64,000 nt of DNA from Metallyticus violacea (GCA_030762175.1 CM060835.1:84346001-84410000), one strand, 5' to 3'; shown: positions 23,590 to 35,899, counted from the stretch's first letter. Notes: generated from the letters alone by a model not told the origin. A program made the numbers and translations.

Positions 23590-26560
23590 AACCTGCCAGG
23601 GACTTTAGATTTTTATGACCCATGTTTTTATAAAAATATGCAAAATGGTATCGAAGCTTTAAACCATAAATATGATAATACAGATGATAATGGGAGACTT
23701 CAATGCTAGAGTAGGGGAAGAATAAATGTATGGAACTGAAACAGATAACTATCTAGAAAAGGAAAATCTAAATAGAAATATAGCAGAGATAAGTAATAGT
23801 GAAAATAAAAAATTGAGTGAATTTGTGAAGTCAATAATCTAATAATGTGCAATGGTATAAGAGGGTCAGTGGGGAAAATACACATTTATTAATCAAAAGG
23901 GAAAAGTATCATTGATTATATGCTTTGTTCAAAGAATTTAGATAATCTTGTAGACTTTAAGATTATGCAGACTGTTGTGAATAGCTATCATTTTCCATTA
24001 TTACCAAATTCCAAACAGTAAAGATAGGGGATCAAGAAGAAGACAAACGGCAAGGAAGATCTAAGAAAGCTATAGGTGACATATAGAGGAAGAAGAAAAT
24101 TGTGGGGAGAATCTATAAACTTAAACAGAAAAGATACGGGGAACAAGAAATCATACAATTAATTGAAAAGGGAAAAGCTGGTGAAGCAATGTTGTGTCTA
24201 GAATCGATAGTGAAGTCAGCTGGAAAGACAATGAAAATTAGCTACCAGAGGAAATCTATAGAAAAAGGCTGGTATGACAAGGAATGTCTTGTAGCAAAGA
24301 AAAGAATGGAAAGAGAGTTTAGGAAGTAGAAACAAATGGGAGATCCATTGGAAAAAGGAGATTATTTAATACAAGGTGGGGATATAAAAGATTAATTAAG
24401 GAAAAAAGAAAGGAGTGGAGCACAAAAATTGGGCTCAAGATTTATAAGGCAGCAAAAGAGGAGGTCAGTAAAAAGATACTGGAATTAGTGAAGAGTGTGT
24501 GTAGAGTAAGGTCAATAGAGAATAAAACTGGCCCAAAAAATGGAGGGGTACTTTGAGGAATTAATAGGATGAAGCATTTTGGTACGACAAGCAAAATTAA
24601 TGGGGAAATACATAATGATGTTGAAGAGCTAGACCATGAAATATTAGAGAAGGAGGTAATGGAACAGATTACAATATTAAAAAGTAAGAAAGCAAATGGG
24701 ATCGATGATTATCAGCGGAATTCTGGAAAGTGTGATATGAGGATAAAGAAAGGACAGCGCTGCTGATAAAATTGTTCAATGGGCTGTTTTAGGATGGAAA
24801 GATCTCACAGAATTGGAAACTGGGGGTGATTGTACAAGTCTTTAAAGGGAATGGAGAAGTAAATAATCCAAGCAACTATAGAGGCATTAGTTTCTTAGCA
24901 GTGATAGGTAAGGTGTTTACAGGGGTATTAGTAAAATGATTACAATCATGGGTGAAGGGAGAAAGAAAGCTTATCAGATTTCCAAGGAGGGTTCAGAAAA
25001 AGAAAATGTACAGTAGACATCTTTATAATATGAACATTGATAGATAAATGTGCGAGTATAAAAAAGGGAAGGCGTAAAGGCCTTTGATATTATCAAAAGA
25101 GAAGTGCTGTGGATTAAATTGAGAGAAAAGGGAATGTGTGGTAAGTTTATAGGACTAATACAGAAACTGGATTCAGGTAATAATTTTTGCATTAGGCTCA
25201 AAAGCAACAAAATAACAGACTGAGTACCAAATAGAATTGGCTTAAGACAAGGTTGTAAATTAAGTCCAGTGCTATTTAATCTGTTTAGAGATGAGATAGT
25301 TGAAGAAATGGGAGGTAGAATAGGCACTCTCCATCAATTAATAATAAAGACATTCCAGGTTTGCTTTTTGCAGATGATTTAGAGGTTTAAAGAAAGCAAT
25401 AGAAGCAACAGACAAATACTGTAAAAATGGGGCTTAAAAATAAATAAAAGTAAATAAAAAATGTTGGTATATAAAAAAGGGAACAAACTCAGCAGAGATG
25501 AGAAATGGTGGCTAGAGGGGAATGAAATTAAAGTGGTAAGGAAATTTGATTATTTGGGGGTAAGACTGAACAGTAATGGAAAATGGACAGAACAAATGAA
25601 GAATGCACTGGGGAAGGAGAAATGAGCTACCAATAGTATAAGAACATGCTTGAAGAAAATTCCAAATATGAGTGTAAGCTGGTTAGAGAGAGTATATTCA
25701 GTTACAGTTGAATCAAAAATGATGCATGGAATAGAAATATGAGAGACAGAAAAAGGGTAGGAATATACACATAAGATTTACAGAGCAGTCTGTAAAATGA
25801 TATTGGGATTACCTAGAGGTGCACCCAATGGAGTAGTCCTGATGGAACTAGGAAGTGTGGCTAGAAAAGATCCAGTAATAAAATTTGTTATGAAATACTG
25901 GCAGAGGATATAATCATTGGAGGAAAGAAATATTCTCAAAGACTGCTTGGGAGCACAAAAGGAAAATGAGTAGGAAGTTGAGTAGGTAGATTAGAGGAAA
26001 TTGTAAGAGAAATTAGTTTGGGAGAGCTAGTTAGTTTACAGTCACCAAATGGCAAGGAGCATGGAAGCAAGGATTGATGATGTAGAGAAACAGAGTAGCC
26101 TAAAACACAAGAATAATATATTATAGGAGTTTTATGAAAGAGTGAGTCAGGGAAAAATGTATTGAATTTTGTAACAAAATGGGTAGGGAAGGTATGGCAT
26201 GGACAAGAAACAGAAACAATGATGTTATGTGGGGTAAAAGTTGACAAAGAATTGTGCCAACTGCTTAGTAAGATAGACGAAGAACTTGGACTGTACATTA
26301 GAACATACAGAAACTGAAGGATGGAGAGAGGAAATTTGGAACAAGAAGTGCAATAATTTGCAGGCACAAATTCTGGCATTAAAGATTTTTGGGATTAGCA
26401 GAAAAGAATGTTTGAATCAGTTTGCAAATTATGTAGGGAAAGTAAGGGAAAAGTGATGGAGGAAATTGATCAAGAGAAAGGAAGATGGTAATAAGGTAAC
26501 AATGAGGGAAGGTGATCACCTTTAAGGAAGTATTTGTAAAGTTCACTTGATATTATGAAT
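22900..26560 (+). mobile_element. Non-LTR retrotransposon ORF2 relic (endonuclease, RT, C-terminal region)
   Basis: Plus-strand frames in order: VVCWNTEGLIDKI...ELAQM..DVGAVETWLT (start of the AP endonuclease), MGDFNAR-like text at about 23690-23720 and IIDYMLCSKNL at about 23920, LKSKKANGIDDYQ.. at 24685-24720 (LINE linker to RT, corresponding to LKNGKAxGxDGIP), SNYRGISFLAVIGKV at about 24868, DFQGGFRKRKCTVD at about 24980, LPGLLFADDLEV at about 25355 (the RT ADD motif), and KVVRKFDYLGVRL.. at about 25535. Frame changes and stops are frequent. It occupies most of intron 3 of APIP. Clade not assigned with confidence (R1/Loa/I-like features). Confidence 0.8.
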
Positions 26561-26569
26561 AATTAGAAT

Positions 26570-27800
26570 GATATAGGATCTGTGCACACAACAATCTGGG
26601 TGTTAGTTACATAGAATCCTGAATTAACATGCCCTCAAGGATCAAGGAAACATTTAACTGTAATGTAATGTGTAGAAATAATAAATATTCATTCATATTT
26701 ACATAAAAAGAGAGGATTTAATACATATATTGTAGTGATGCATTTAATTAAATAAAAGAAGTCATTCTCTTGGTTTCATGGCAGCAGGATTGTCAATTAA
26801 TCTATGATTAAAGTCTGAAACCTGCAGGATGAAGCCTCCACAGAATAATAAGCAGCACTGTGTAATTCAAGTTAATACTTGGAATTGGTCCATCCAGTTT
26901 TTTAATTTCAATTTTATCTTACAACATTTGCAAAGAAAAAGGCTTAGAATATAAGTCTTGAGGTGTCCATTTTCTTTGCATTTAATTCACACAAAACAAA
27001 ATAAACCAAATACTTGTCATATTCACATGAAACTATTAGTCTGTCATTCAGCAACAGCTTCTACTAACAAAATGACTGACTGATTATTGCTGCTGGAAAG
27101 TGTCTATATGAGAGGAATGCTGCTTCAAATATATTGTTTAATAATGAAAGAACTGCAAGTTTTCCCCATATTTCATATAATATATATGACCACTACCATT
27201 AATATACTATTTTGCTATAATTATGTAGTAAGCTTTTAAAATGTGTTATTCAACTGAATAATGTGCAATCAGTCATAAAACTTGAGGCAAATTTTTCCAG
27301 GAATGAAAAGTGATATTTAAGATTGTGCATACATTTAACAACCCTTTAAGGGTAAGAGGCTCCTCCTTTCTTTCCTGGTCAAAATGCTCCGTTTGCTTAC
27401 CATCACATAGGTTGCACTGAAACCAAATAATGGCAGAATGCCAGATAATGGCAAGTAAAAATGTTTGGCATTTTTAATGCATAAAAACACATTGAGCTAT
27501 AGTTATAGAAAAATAAACATTAACATTTTTGGAGTAGCACAGCAATCTCCTATAGGAGTTGCCCCCGGTTCCTTCCTGTGGACTTGGTAGCCAACACAGC
27601 ACAGTTGGGGTTTCTTTTGGTACTTAGTCTCTCTCACAGTACCATGATCACTATCACTGTCAAGTACATCATAGGTGCATCGGGATCCACTGTATATTTA
27701 AATATGAATTCTCTTATCTTCATCTATTTACCACATACACAACCAATTTTATTCACTTAAATGAGCTAACAGTTGAAATCACTGTCATCATTAGCTACAA
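26570..27800. other. No recognisable gene
   Basis: AT-rich intronic sequence of APIP between the LINE and exon 3. Only short chance frames. Confidence 0.5.
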
Positions 27801-27818
27801 AAGATACTGATAACAAAC

Positions 27819-27979
27819 CTGTGTATGCACACATGAAGAGTGGTGTGCACTGGCTTTTCTTGAGTTTCTTCTCTGGTGGGGGAATTTCCAAGTCATTTCC
27901 TTCTATATTCTGAACAAACAAATCATCTGGTTCAATCCGTTCTTTCTGAACTCCAGAGGGAGCAATGTAAATCTTATCC
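27819..27979 (-). CDS. APIP: APIP / MtnB exon 3
   Basis: Encodes [40 protein letters not shown] and [13 protein letters not shown], 53 codons preceded by one base and followed by one base of split codons. The [13 protein letters not shown] and KKSQCTPLF blocks are hallmarks of MtnB/APIP; the Cys corresponds to the substrate-binding Cys97 region of the human enzyme. The acceptor is ttctttcag and the donor is GTTTGT after ACAG. Splice phases match both neighbouring exons exactly, which supports the exon model. Confidence 0.95.
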
Positions 27980-28340
27980 CTGAAAGAAATTTCTGCAGAT
28001 GTTAGATATATGCAGTATATTTTAATCACTCTTAATATTAAGATTATGTGATATTAACATTAAAAACAGAAATGCATTTACTAACTGCCTGTAACTTTTT
28101 TATCCATACTTTCAATTATAACAAATAAATTATAACCAAGAGAAGACAATGTTCAGAGAATATTTGGAATGGGTCAAATAGCATCACATGCATATACTAT
28201 TATACACAAAGGAGAAAGGTTTGCACATTCAACAAAACTTACTTAATGAAGATTAGGCTCCCCTACAGGCTCAACTTCCACTTTGTAATGTAAACAATTA
28301 ATGTACTTTTCTGTGAAGATAACAGGTCTTTGTGTGTCAG

Positions 28341-28622
28341 TCTGTCCTGGTAATGTGGTAATCATACTTACCTCCTAAACCCAAGATCACAGGTTCAGTC
28401 CTGGCCAGGATCAATGGATTTTTTTGGACATAAAAATCTTAAGTATGGCTTCCTTTGGAAAGAAAGTAAAGCTGTGAGTCTCATGTCATAGATTTATCAT
28501 ATGTAAAAGAATCTCAAGCCTGAAAGAAGAGGCTTCTGAGCAAAATTAATCAGTAGTTTCATGCCCTCAATTGATGGGATGCTGATGATCTGAGATGTTA
28601 AAAAGTGTCTGTAAATAAACCA
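28341..28622 (+). mobile_element. tRNA-derived SINE, old copy
   Basis: Same family as 13042-13310 (tcctggtaatgtggtaatcatact..., then ggttcagtcctggccagga, taagtatggcttcctttgg, tcaagcctgaaagaagagg, gatgctgatga). Most CpG sites of the other copies are TpG or CpA here, so this is an older copy decayed by methylation-type mutation. The tail ends in taaataaacc. Confidence 0.8.
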
Positions 28623-28970
28623 AATCAACAGGTCTGCAAGTCTGTGCCATAAAATGTTGATAATTGGTGCTCTTTAGCTATGATAAATCATAAGTGGTGA
28701 AATTTTATTTAAAAATCCCAAAAAATCTTTATTCCCACCCTTCCCAAATTCTATGTTTAATATATTGGCACCATAAACACTGTACTATGTAGGTACTTAT
28801 TTCAACTGAGCACATATATTTTTATTAATGAGAGTCCAGCCCAAAATAAAATGTCCTGTTTTACTTAAATGTAAATTGGAACTTGCACAGTGAAGCCAAT
28901 CATATTAATTGATATCATTGTATGATTCAGTTGAACTACACACTCTTAAAGCTTCACTTACTTTTCATAA

Positions 28971-29020
28971 ATGTATGGAACCGGTTTCGAGAACATTTAG
29001 TTCCCATCTTCAGCCAGGCT
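28971..29020 (-). ncRNA. Hammerhead-ribozyme-like motif, subfamily A, left arm
   Basis: Minus strand: CUGAAGA, one U, stem II GGGAAC/GUUCUC with loop UAAAU, then GAAAC with the self-complementary ACCGGU and U at the cleavage position. Stem I has at least three pairs (UGG with CCA). This is the layout of minimal type I hammerheads known from Penelope-like elements. Activity not tested. Confidence 0.65.
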
Positions 29021-29561
29021 AAAGTTCAACTGTCGGATCATTCATTGAGCTGTGGGAATGTATATTCTGCTCTGGTGGCGGTGTGATAAACTTGTAGTTT
29101 ATGTTTTCATCCCCAACAGTGTCGAAGTTCATTATGCTGTCTTTGTATTTGTAGATGTAGATTTTCTCCCAGGTTGCTAATTCCGTAGGTCCTTGTACTG
29201 ATTTTAATAATTTTGTTTTATTTATTATGTCGTGATTTTGTGTCCAAAAATGATATGCTACTGCTGATTTCTCTATTTGCTGGTACTTTATGTTCCTGAA
29301 ATGTTCCTTTAACCGTGTGCCTATGTTTCTCTTTGTTTTCCCTATGTAGGTTTTTTCACATTGTGCACAGTTTATTTTGTAAATACCTGATTTTTCTTCT
29401 TGTGGAATACTGTCATTAACATTATCTATCAGCAAATTTTGAACATTAAATCTATTAATCGGTGCCAACCTGATATTAAAATCTTTAAGAATATTCTGAA
29501 ATTTTTGTGGCCATGGCTGATATGTGAGTTTTTTAAAAATAAGTTTATCTTTTGTTGCTGA
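29019..29561 (-). pseudogene. PLE GIY-YIG endonuclease fragment, left arm
   Basis: The minus-strand frame is open from the arm centre to a stop near 29019. It contains SGIYKINCAQCEKTYIGKTK, then RNIGTRLKEHFRN, the GIY...YIG...R...H signature of Penelope endonucleases, followed by EKSAVAYHFW, ELATWEKIYIYK and a PPPEQN tail. The RT is absent because the copy is 5'-truncated. The frame upstream of the arm (to 29657) is chance translation across the palindrome centre. It lacks a start codon of its own, so it is not a gene. Confidence 0.85.
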
Positions 29562-29569
29562 ACATAAAA

Positions 29570-30164
29570 AGGTGCAGAAATTCAAGAGACAAAAACATAT
29601 CAAAGAAACCACAACGCTTTCAGCAACAAAAGATAAACTTATTTTTAAAAAATTCACATATCATCCATGGGCTACAAAAAAATTTCAGAATATTCTTAAA
29701 GATTTTAATATCAGGTTGGCACCGATTAATAGATTTAATGTTCAAATTTGCTGATAGATAATGTTAATGACAGTGTTCCACAAGAAGAAAAATCAGGTAT
29801 TTACAAAATAAACTGTGCACAATGTGAAAAAACCTACATAGGGAAAACAAAGAGAAACATAGGCACACGGTTAAAGGAACATTTCAGGAACAGAAAGTAC
29901 CAGCAAATAGAGAAATCAGCAGTAGCATATCAATTTTGGACACAAAATCACGACATAATAAATAAAACAAAATTATTAAAATCAGTACAAGGACCTACGG
30001 AATTAGCAACCTGGGAGAAAATCTACATCTACAAATACAAAGACAGCATAATGAACTTCGACACTGTCGGGGATGAAAACGTAAACTACAAGTTTATCAC
30101 ACCGCCACCAGAGCAGAATATACATTCCCACAGCTCAATGAATGATCCGACAGTTGAACTTTAG
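29570..30164 (+). pseudogene. PLE GIY-YIG endonuclease fragment, right arm
   Basis: Mirror image of the left arm, with 58 extra nucleotides at the 5' side (KKVQKFKRQKHIKETTTLSA). The endonuclease part 29748-30164 reads SGIYKINCAQCEKTYIGKTK and ends with the same SMNDPTVEL tail. A small deletion near 29750 relative to the left arm (caaatttgctgatag against the aaattttgctgatag equivalent) breaks the frame. Differences between arms are few, so the two copies are of the same age. Confidence 0.85.
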
Positions 30165-30213
30165 CCTGGCTGAAGATGGGAACTAAATGTTCTGGAAACC
30201 GGTCCCATACATT
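30163..30213 (+). ncRNA. Hammerhead-ribozyme-like motif, subfamily A, right arm
   Basis: Plus strand: CUGAAGA, U, stem II GGGAAC with loop UAAAU and GUUCUG, then GAAAC, ACCGGU and C at the cleavage position (a GUC triplet). Stem I UGG/CCA. The C at the cleavage position makes it closer to consensus than its left-arm partner, but the last pair of stem II is lost (G in place of C before GAAAC). Confidence 0.65.
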
Positions 30214-30289
30214 TATGAAAAGTAAGTGAAGCTTTAAGTTCAACTGAATCATACAATGATATCAATTAATAATGTCCTGTTTTGTTTGA

Positions 30290-31057
30290 AAGATTTCTGA
30301 AAATGAGGCTGTTGGCTTATTTTCTTAACTGAATGTTGATGTACTTGTTCATTTATTTATTAAAATTGTACAGGTTTATACATATTTGGGAAATTACACA
30401 CATGAGGGATATGGTTTAGCTGCCATATTATGCTGCTCTCTCTCTCTTCAGCAGCTTCTCATTATTGTCTTTAAGAGAATAATTAAGTTGCTTCATCTCT
30501 GCCTTTCATGCATCATCTGACATGCTCTCTTGATAAAAGCTGGACATGTACAATGTCTTATTTTGACAGTTAATAAAACTAGCACCGTTCATCAAAAAAG
30601 TGTTAATCCTTAACAGATCTATCATTACACAGCAGAATCACCTGATTACTGCTGCCGATGAGTTAACCAATTGCTTCATGTCAAAGCGTCAGATTAAATG
30701 CTTCTTTTATTCTGTTTGAACTATGTTTTAGAATTTTTGCATTGTGGTATGTATTAATACGCTTAGTGAGGTTTACATTAGAAAAAAATATTTATAGCTG
30801 CATGTAAAAATGAGCTAAAACTTTGCAGGAGCAATTTTTTGATAGATTTCCAGGAGTATCACAATGGTCTGGAGTTGTAAATGGCCAAATTAGTACATAA
30901 AAACAATCGAACCCAGAATATTTTCATTGACAAGACATTGAAACCAGGAAAAGTGTTACCACAGGAAAAATTTGACGAGATTGGTTTACAATTTGTACAT
31001 TCACCTCTGAGCCTTTATGGGGCAAATATTGGTAGTATACATAAAGAAACTAAGTTG

Positions 31058-31100
<43 letters not shown>

Positions 31101-31790
31101 CATTACCTGAAATAAAACCTGTGGACTATGCAAAAAGTGTGGAGTTCTGAATTGCTTTATCAATTATATGCACTGAAGCATTTCTTATTTTAATGCTAAT
31201 TTTTATTACAAATGAAGCCCATTTCAATCTCTCAAGATATGTGAACTTTTAGAACAATAGGTAATGGAGTAGTGTAATTTCTGGTCAACAATTTGAACTT
31301 CCCCTTAATTATGATTGAGGTGTGACATGTGCAGTTAATGTGAATCATTGAGCCCCTGTTTTATGAAGGCATGCTTAAGAAACGTAGTTTGAAAGGTGAT
31401 ATGCCCTGAATTACATACACATAAAGGGTTATGACGCTACTGAGCACTGTAAGGTGTTTTTGGGAAAGAAAGAGGGAGGTACAATTATTAGTTCATGAGG
31501 CAGACAACTTCTATGTTGGCGAGTACAAAATTAATAATTCATTAGTGCACTTGATTACAAAATAAAAAGACGCATGTTAACATTTACGACCTCACGGCGT
31601 CGTTTTCCTCGGCATTTGGTAAGGCCCTTTCGCAGAGACATGCTGAAGGCAAAATCAATATCCAATTATCCAGCGGTATGAAGACCCTAAATTGGTATAA
31701 AATAACAAGAAATTTGTTTTAATTTTGGTATCAATAATACACCCAACATTTAGTAACATGGTTATTACAGGAAAGTTAATTTTCAGGCTA
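30290..31790. other. No gene; (TA)n microsatellite at 31059-31099
   Basis: Intron 2 of APIP. A (TA)n run of about 40 bp at 31059-31099 accounts for the polyTyr-Ile frame seen there. The rest is AT-rich with no recognised domain. Confidence 0.6.
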
Positions 31791-31799
31791 ATGCACTAC

Positions 31800-31894
31800 C
31801 CATGTTTGATGCTGATTCCACCTCCGGTACCCGTAACCCAACCTTGATTGTAAAATTGTTTACATAACTCTGGTATAAGATTTCTGGGATGTTC
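31800..31894 (-). CDS. APIP: APIP / MtnB exon 2
   Basis: Encodes [20 protein letters not shown] then [12 protein letters not shown] (the last Gly codon is split 2+1 with exon 3). The [25 protein letters not shown] stretch is the strongest signature of the family and forms the glycine loop of the class II aldolase fold. The acceptor is ttttgcag and the donor is GTAGTG. Intron 1 is only 165 nt, while intron 2 is 3.8 kb. Confidence 0.95.
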
Positions 31895-32059
31895 CTGCAA
31901 AAGAGAAAATGGAAGTGTTAATTCAACTTAAACGTTCAGTACCAGCTGACGCTTTACTTAACCTCTAATTATTTTTATTCCCTAATGGTAATTTAGAGAA
32001 CCAAAAAATGCCAGATTTCTACTATATTAACCGTAAAAGTAATCATTGCCAATTAATAC

Positions 32060-32083
32060 CTTAAGCAAAATGTCCGAAGACAT
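32060..32083 (-). CDS. APIP: APIP / MtnB exon 1 (start codon)
   Basis: The first eight codons, MSSDILLK, end at a phase 0 donor (GTATTAATT), which fits exon 2 beginning GAA (Glu). The resulting N-terminus [18 protein letters not shown] has the length expected of insect and vertebrate APIP, where the conserved HPRxLIP block begins within the first 10-25 residues. Minus-strand initiation at 32083 is inferred from splice compatibility and position. No other in-frame ATG with a suitable donor was seen nearby. Confidence 0.8.
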
Positions 32084-32603
32084 AATGTAAGCGACAGAAC
32101 GAATATTATTGTTTCTGAGTGTTACTGTTCACAAATTATGCCCTTTGACTCCTGCGGAAAACATGCGGTTGGTTTTTATCACGTTTCTACTAACGAGAGA
32201 AAGACATTAGACGATGTACAATCTCATTGCAACAGTAATATAGTACGGTGCACGATTATTTAATAACGTAACATTTTGGTTTAATGCTTCATTAACATTC
32301 AACAGGACTCTGGCCATCGTTCGTCTTGGAGTTGGTTATTGCTGTTATTTTGTGCAGTATGTTACATGTAAAAAAAAAAAAAAGCCAAACACCGCAGGTA
32401 ATCTGTGCACCGAACTGAGAGAAGAAACGAGTTTGTTTTATTTATAACTGGCGTGTATATATCCTCTTTTCAAATCTATTGTTTATACATACATCCGTGG
32501 GTTGTATCGTTCGTGGAAAAGGTGCATGACATTTAAATGTACGCGGCATTTTGGCAACTTAAAACTTCAATTGCAATGTGTTACCGCACGTGTGTTTAAC
32601 AAT
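32084..32603. promoter_or_regulatory. Probable bidirectional promoter between APIP and Get1
   Basis: The 520 bp between the two divergent start codons must hold both 5' untranslated regions and the promoter(s). It is free of recognisable transposon sequence, unlike almost all the rest of the window. I did not find an unambiguous TATA box or other core element that I would place exactly. An A-run (about 32370-32383) lies inside. Confidence 0.55.
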
Positions 32604-32672
32604 ATGTTTCTACTAATTCTTGCAACTTTGGCAAGTTTTATAGGAGTATTTATACCCCATTTTATTAAACCA
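32604..32672 (+). CDS. Get1: Get1 / WRB exon 1 (first transmembrane segment)
   Basis: Encodes MFLLILATLASFIGVFIPHF then IKP, a single hydrophobic segment as at the N-terminus of Get1/WRB, the ER membrane receptor that with CAMLG accepts tail-anchored proteins from GET3. The donor is GTGAGT after CCA, phase 0. The ATG at 32604 is chosen because family members begin immediately before this membrane segment; an upstream in-frame ATG at 32502 would add 34 residues that look unlike the family. The exon alone would be weak evidence, but its phase and order fit the two downstream exons. Confidence 0.75.
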
Positions 32673-32679
32673 GTGAGTA

Positions 32680-33590
32680 AAAATACTGTGGTGAAATTGT
32701 ATTTACATTATGTGCATGCACACACTGAAAACTAACCTTTCAAAGGTGTAGTGAGGTTAAGCTAGATGCGTTAAAAAGCTAATTACATTAAGTGCGTGAC
32801 AGTACTTTAATATATATTTTCTGAAAACATCCATTGCAAGGCATTTTTACTTAACAACAAACAAAAACCGTAATAGAGGGATTTTGGTATGTATGAGGAA
32901 TAATTTAGCAAACCTATTAAAAGTGCTTTATAATGTGTACGATATAAATTATGTCGAATGTTGAAAGCTGGGTAATATAATTTCTGTGAATGAAAACTTC
33001 AGTTCTCTTCAATTTATTTTCTCAAATGACCCATTTACAGGTTGAGCAATTTGATAGGTAACCATGATACGGTATTCGTGGCTGAATAGCTAAGAACGCA
33101 GTAAGAATACAATGCCATACGGTACTTGGCGAACTTGTAACCATTTACTGAAGCATATATAAATTACATTTATTTATTTGTTGAGTAATAAGCAAAGTAC
33201 AAATGAAAAAATGCTTATAGGTTCTGGTCCTAGCCACTTTTCCTATAGACAACAACATATTTCATATACTCTTGCAATTATTAAATTAACAAATAGTGAC
33301 TATAAACGCACAAATATCTTTTAACTTCCTTATTTCAGTGGCCAGAATTCCTGCCTTCGGTCAGAAACACTGGCCACTCATCATTGAGGGAAACTGCACC
33401 TCTGGGACTCCAAGGCTAACCCCCCCCCCTCTCCCTTCCATTCTTAAACCCTGAAAGAAATTAATTATATACATCACACATTCTAATATAAACCAATGCT
33501 TAGTACATACATAGATATGATGCAACTTTAACTCTTCTACTTATATGGCCAAAACAGTAACTATCTTCAAATACAACAAATATAAAAGGC
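32680..33590. other. No recognisable gene (start of Get1 intron 1)
   Basis: AT-rich sequence with a C-run at about 33421-33429. No domain recognised. Confidence 0.5.
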
Positions 33591-33599
33591 CGCATATCT

Positions 33600-34570
33600 A
33601 GCACCACATTGTCTAATATTCTAATAGTTATTTTAATTCTAATTCATATTTCTCTCTATTGACCATCTCCATTTCATCTTTACTTTCCATTAAAATTCCC
33701 ATAATTTAGATTGCTGTGTTTGATCTTAAAAATCTTCCTTGCAACAATTTCTTTATTCCTCAATAACCATTTCTTGCTTATCAAACTTACCTCCATTTAT
33801 TCCATTGCACTGAAAAATATTATGTTTTAACTTCCTTTTTCCCACAGATAGGACAGATCTCTGGGGCAATAACCCTCCTCATACCCCTTAATTTCCAAAA
33901 ACCTAATCAAAACCTAGCTATCCCTTTCATTTTTCTTAGCTTAATTTCCAAACACTTAATCAAAACCAGGCCATTCTTTTCATTCTTCCTACAAATTATG
34001 GTATACATATCCTTATCAGGGCCATTTTTTTATATTGTACCATGTCAATGAACCTTTCTCCCGAATCTGGGAGAATAAAATTTGCCTGTCCACATTTTCC
34101 AGTCCTATTCTCACTTCCCTCCTAAATCCCTTTCTGAAGTCCTAATTTTAACCTGAAAATCTGCTAGACCATCCTGACAAAACTGCTCTCTAACTTTCCC
34201 TATACAGGTATTTGACGTAAAATCCAACTTTTCTTCTTGATATCTCAGACATGTTTTCACAATATCAGTATCAGGTAGCTCATGAACCCAAAATAAATAC
34301 TATATAAATATCTTTTTCATCACTAACTCTCTCACACTTATCTTTCCTAACTCTGCCAAAGCTCCAGAATTAACTGTGATATTTGCACATCCCAATAATT
34401 ACTTACAAAAAACTGTTTGAATTCAATCCATAGGATGTAACCCATTGTCAATTCCCCAAATTTCTGCTCCATAAATCCATAGTGACTCAACTGAAGCAGA
34501 ATAAATTTTTTTCAAATCACTTAATACTCATATCCGGTTTCTAAATATAAACATACTTAAGCATATATAT
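33600..34570 (-). pseudogene. LINE relic, C-terminal RT and zinc-finger tail
   Basis: Minus-strand translation, mixed frames: SASVESLWIYGAEIWGI (about 34500-34450), matching the post-RT VESxLLYGxEIWG block; LLGCANITVNSGALAELGKI (about 34410-34350), matching LGxxxxTPxxAVxxELGR; and RRVIAPEICPICGKKEVKT-like text (about 33880-33830), the CPxCGxxE terminal zinc-binding motif. No RT catalytic region is present; it is 5'-truncated and decayed. Confidence 0.65.
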
Positions 34571-34574
34571 ATTA

Positions 34575-35890
34575 ATTTTGGAATGTTCATCATTCTCTGG
34601 TTTTAATACTGTTGTAGATGATGGTGATTTTGAAAGTTGTTAAATTTGAAATTTTTGTATTAATGTATTGATAATTTGATCATTACTAAGTATATATAGT
34701 TTCATAAATATTAATTTAGATAAAATTATAATTATTTGCATAATACAACACTACAAATGTTAACATTGAATCCGACATATATTTTAAAAGGAATTTCAGA
34801 ATTATTGATTTTGATTAACTGAAAAATGCTGTTTATCCATATCACCAGATCTTACAAATGGAATAATTATAGTAGATAGGTTATAATTTTGAACATAACA
34901 TTTTTATTTGTAGTGTTAATTGCCCCCTAAAACTTCTGGGATAATTTGTATAATGTTAGTTTTTTGTATAAATAAAAACTATTGATAAACATTTATTCAA
35001 AATTATTCATGGCCCAAAGTGAGCTTTATTTTTTATTTCTTTATTCTGTATTATCATACATTTATCTACATAAATCTCAGAATCAGGGGAAAAACTGGAT
35101 TGGTAATTAAAATTTATCTCTTTGTGACCTCTGCATTTCTAAGCTTTTCTGTCAGTTCTTTTAATGCATCTATACATTTTTTTATATATTTTTATTTTTG
35201 TACTTCTGATATATCACAGTGATGCACAGAGGAAAGAGAGAATTTTCATTAACTATTGGTGAGAGCAGTAGAACTTATCCCTAATGTAGAAAAAAGAATT
35301 TCAAAAGCACAGAATTTTTAATTTTTTGAACAAATTTTTTGTTATGCCTTTGGATAAACTTATTTGTAATATTGCTGTTGTCACTAATATATGCAGCTAA
35401 AAATCAGCACTTTTTATGTATCATATTCCAGAAGAAAACTTGAACAGTTTGTTCAAACAGCTCATACAGTAGTCAGCATCATGAAGAGGTCCTGTTTTCT
35501 CCAAATATACCTGAAGAAGGTATTTTATAATTATGACATTGACATTTTTCTTAATTTACTAAATACCACATTCACATTAGATTGATGTAGAAGAGACCAA
35601 CAAAGATACAAAGTCATCCAAAACTTTCATTAATAATCAATCTGAATAACAATAAATGGGAATTAGTAGTAGTAAGAATAGGAATTGGGAACCATTTATG
35701 GCAGCTTCTAAAAGTAAACACAAAGATGGCAAAGAAAATGTCATGGATGAGCAGAAATCAATATCAAACATTAAAACCATATCAATGGGCCTGAAATTCT
35801 TTTATTTCAAAGTTAATGATTTTCCATATATTTACCTCTGAAGAGAGCAATTTCATATAGCATTCGTCTTTTTAAAGTAAGCCATTTGCA
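34575..35890. other. No recognisable gene
   Basis: Very AT-rich stretch (long T and A runs) with only chance frames. Confidence 0.5.
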
Positions 35891-35899
35891 TTCCTTTGA

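Larger units (their letters stand above)
28863..30270. mobile_element. Palindromic Penelope-like element insertion (subfamily A)
   Basis: Two 5'-truncated PLE copies in head-to-head orientation. Left arm 28904-29561 (minus-oriented) and right arm 29620-30270 (plus-oriented) are near-identical inverted repeats separated by 58 nt that belong to the plus copy. The whole is flanked by a 13-bp direct repeat AATGTCCTGTTTT (28850-28862 and 30271-30283), a target-site duplication, so both arms entered together. Only the left arm carries a further 41 nt of 3' end (28863-28903). Each arm encodes the GIY-YIG domain and ends in a hammerhead-like motif. Located in intron 2 of APIP. Confidence 0.88.

Noticed and set aside
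29524..29657. Long frames crossing the centre of the 29.5 kb palindrome on both strands
   Set aside because: Reading through an inverted repeat centre fuses one arm with the complement of the other; only the endonuclease part of each frame is meaningful.
30881..31150. Open frame with repeated Ile-Tyr
   Set aside because: Created by the (TA)n run at 31059-31099; the upstream part has no recognised similarity.
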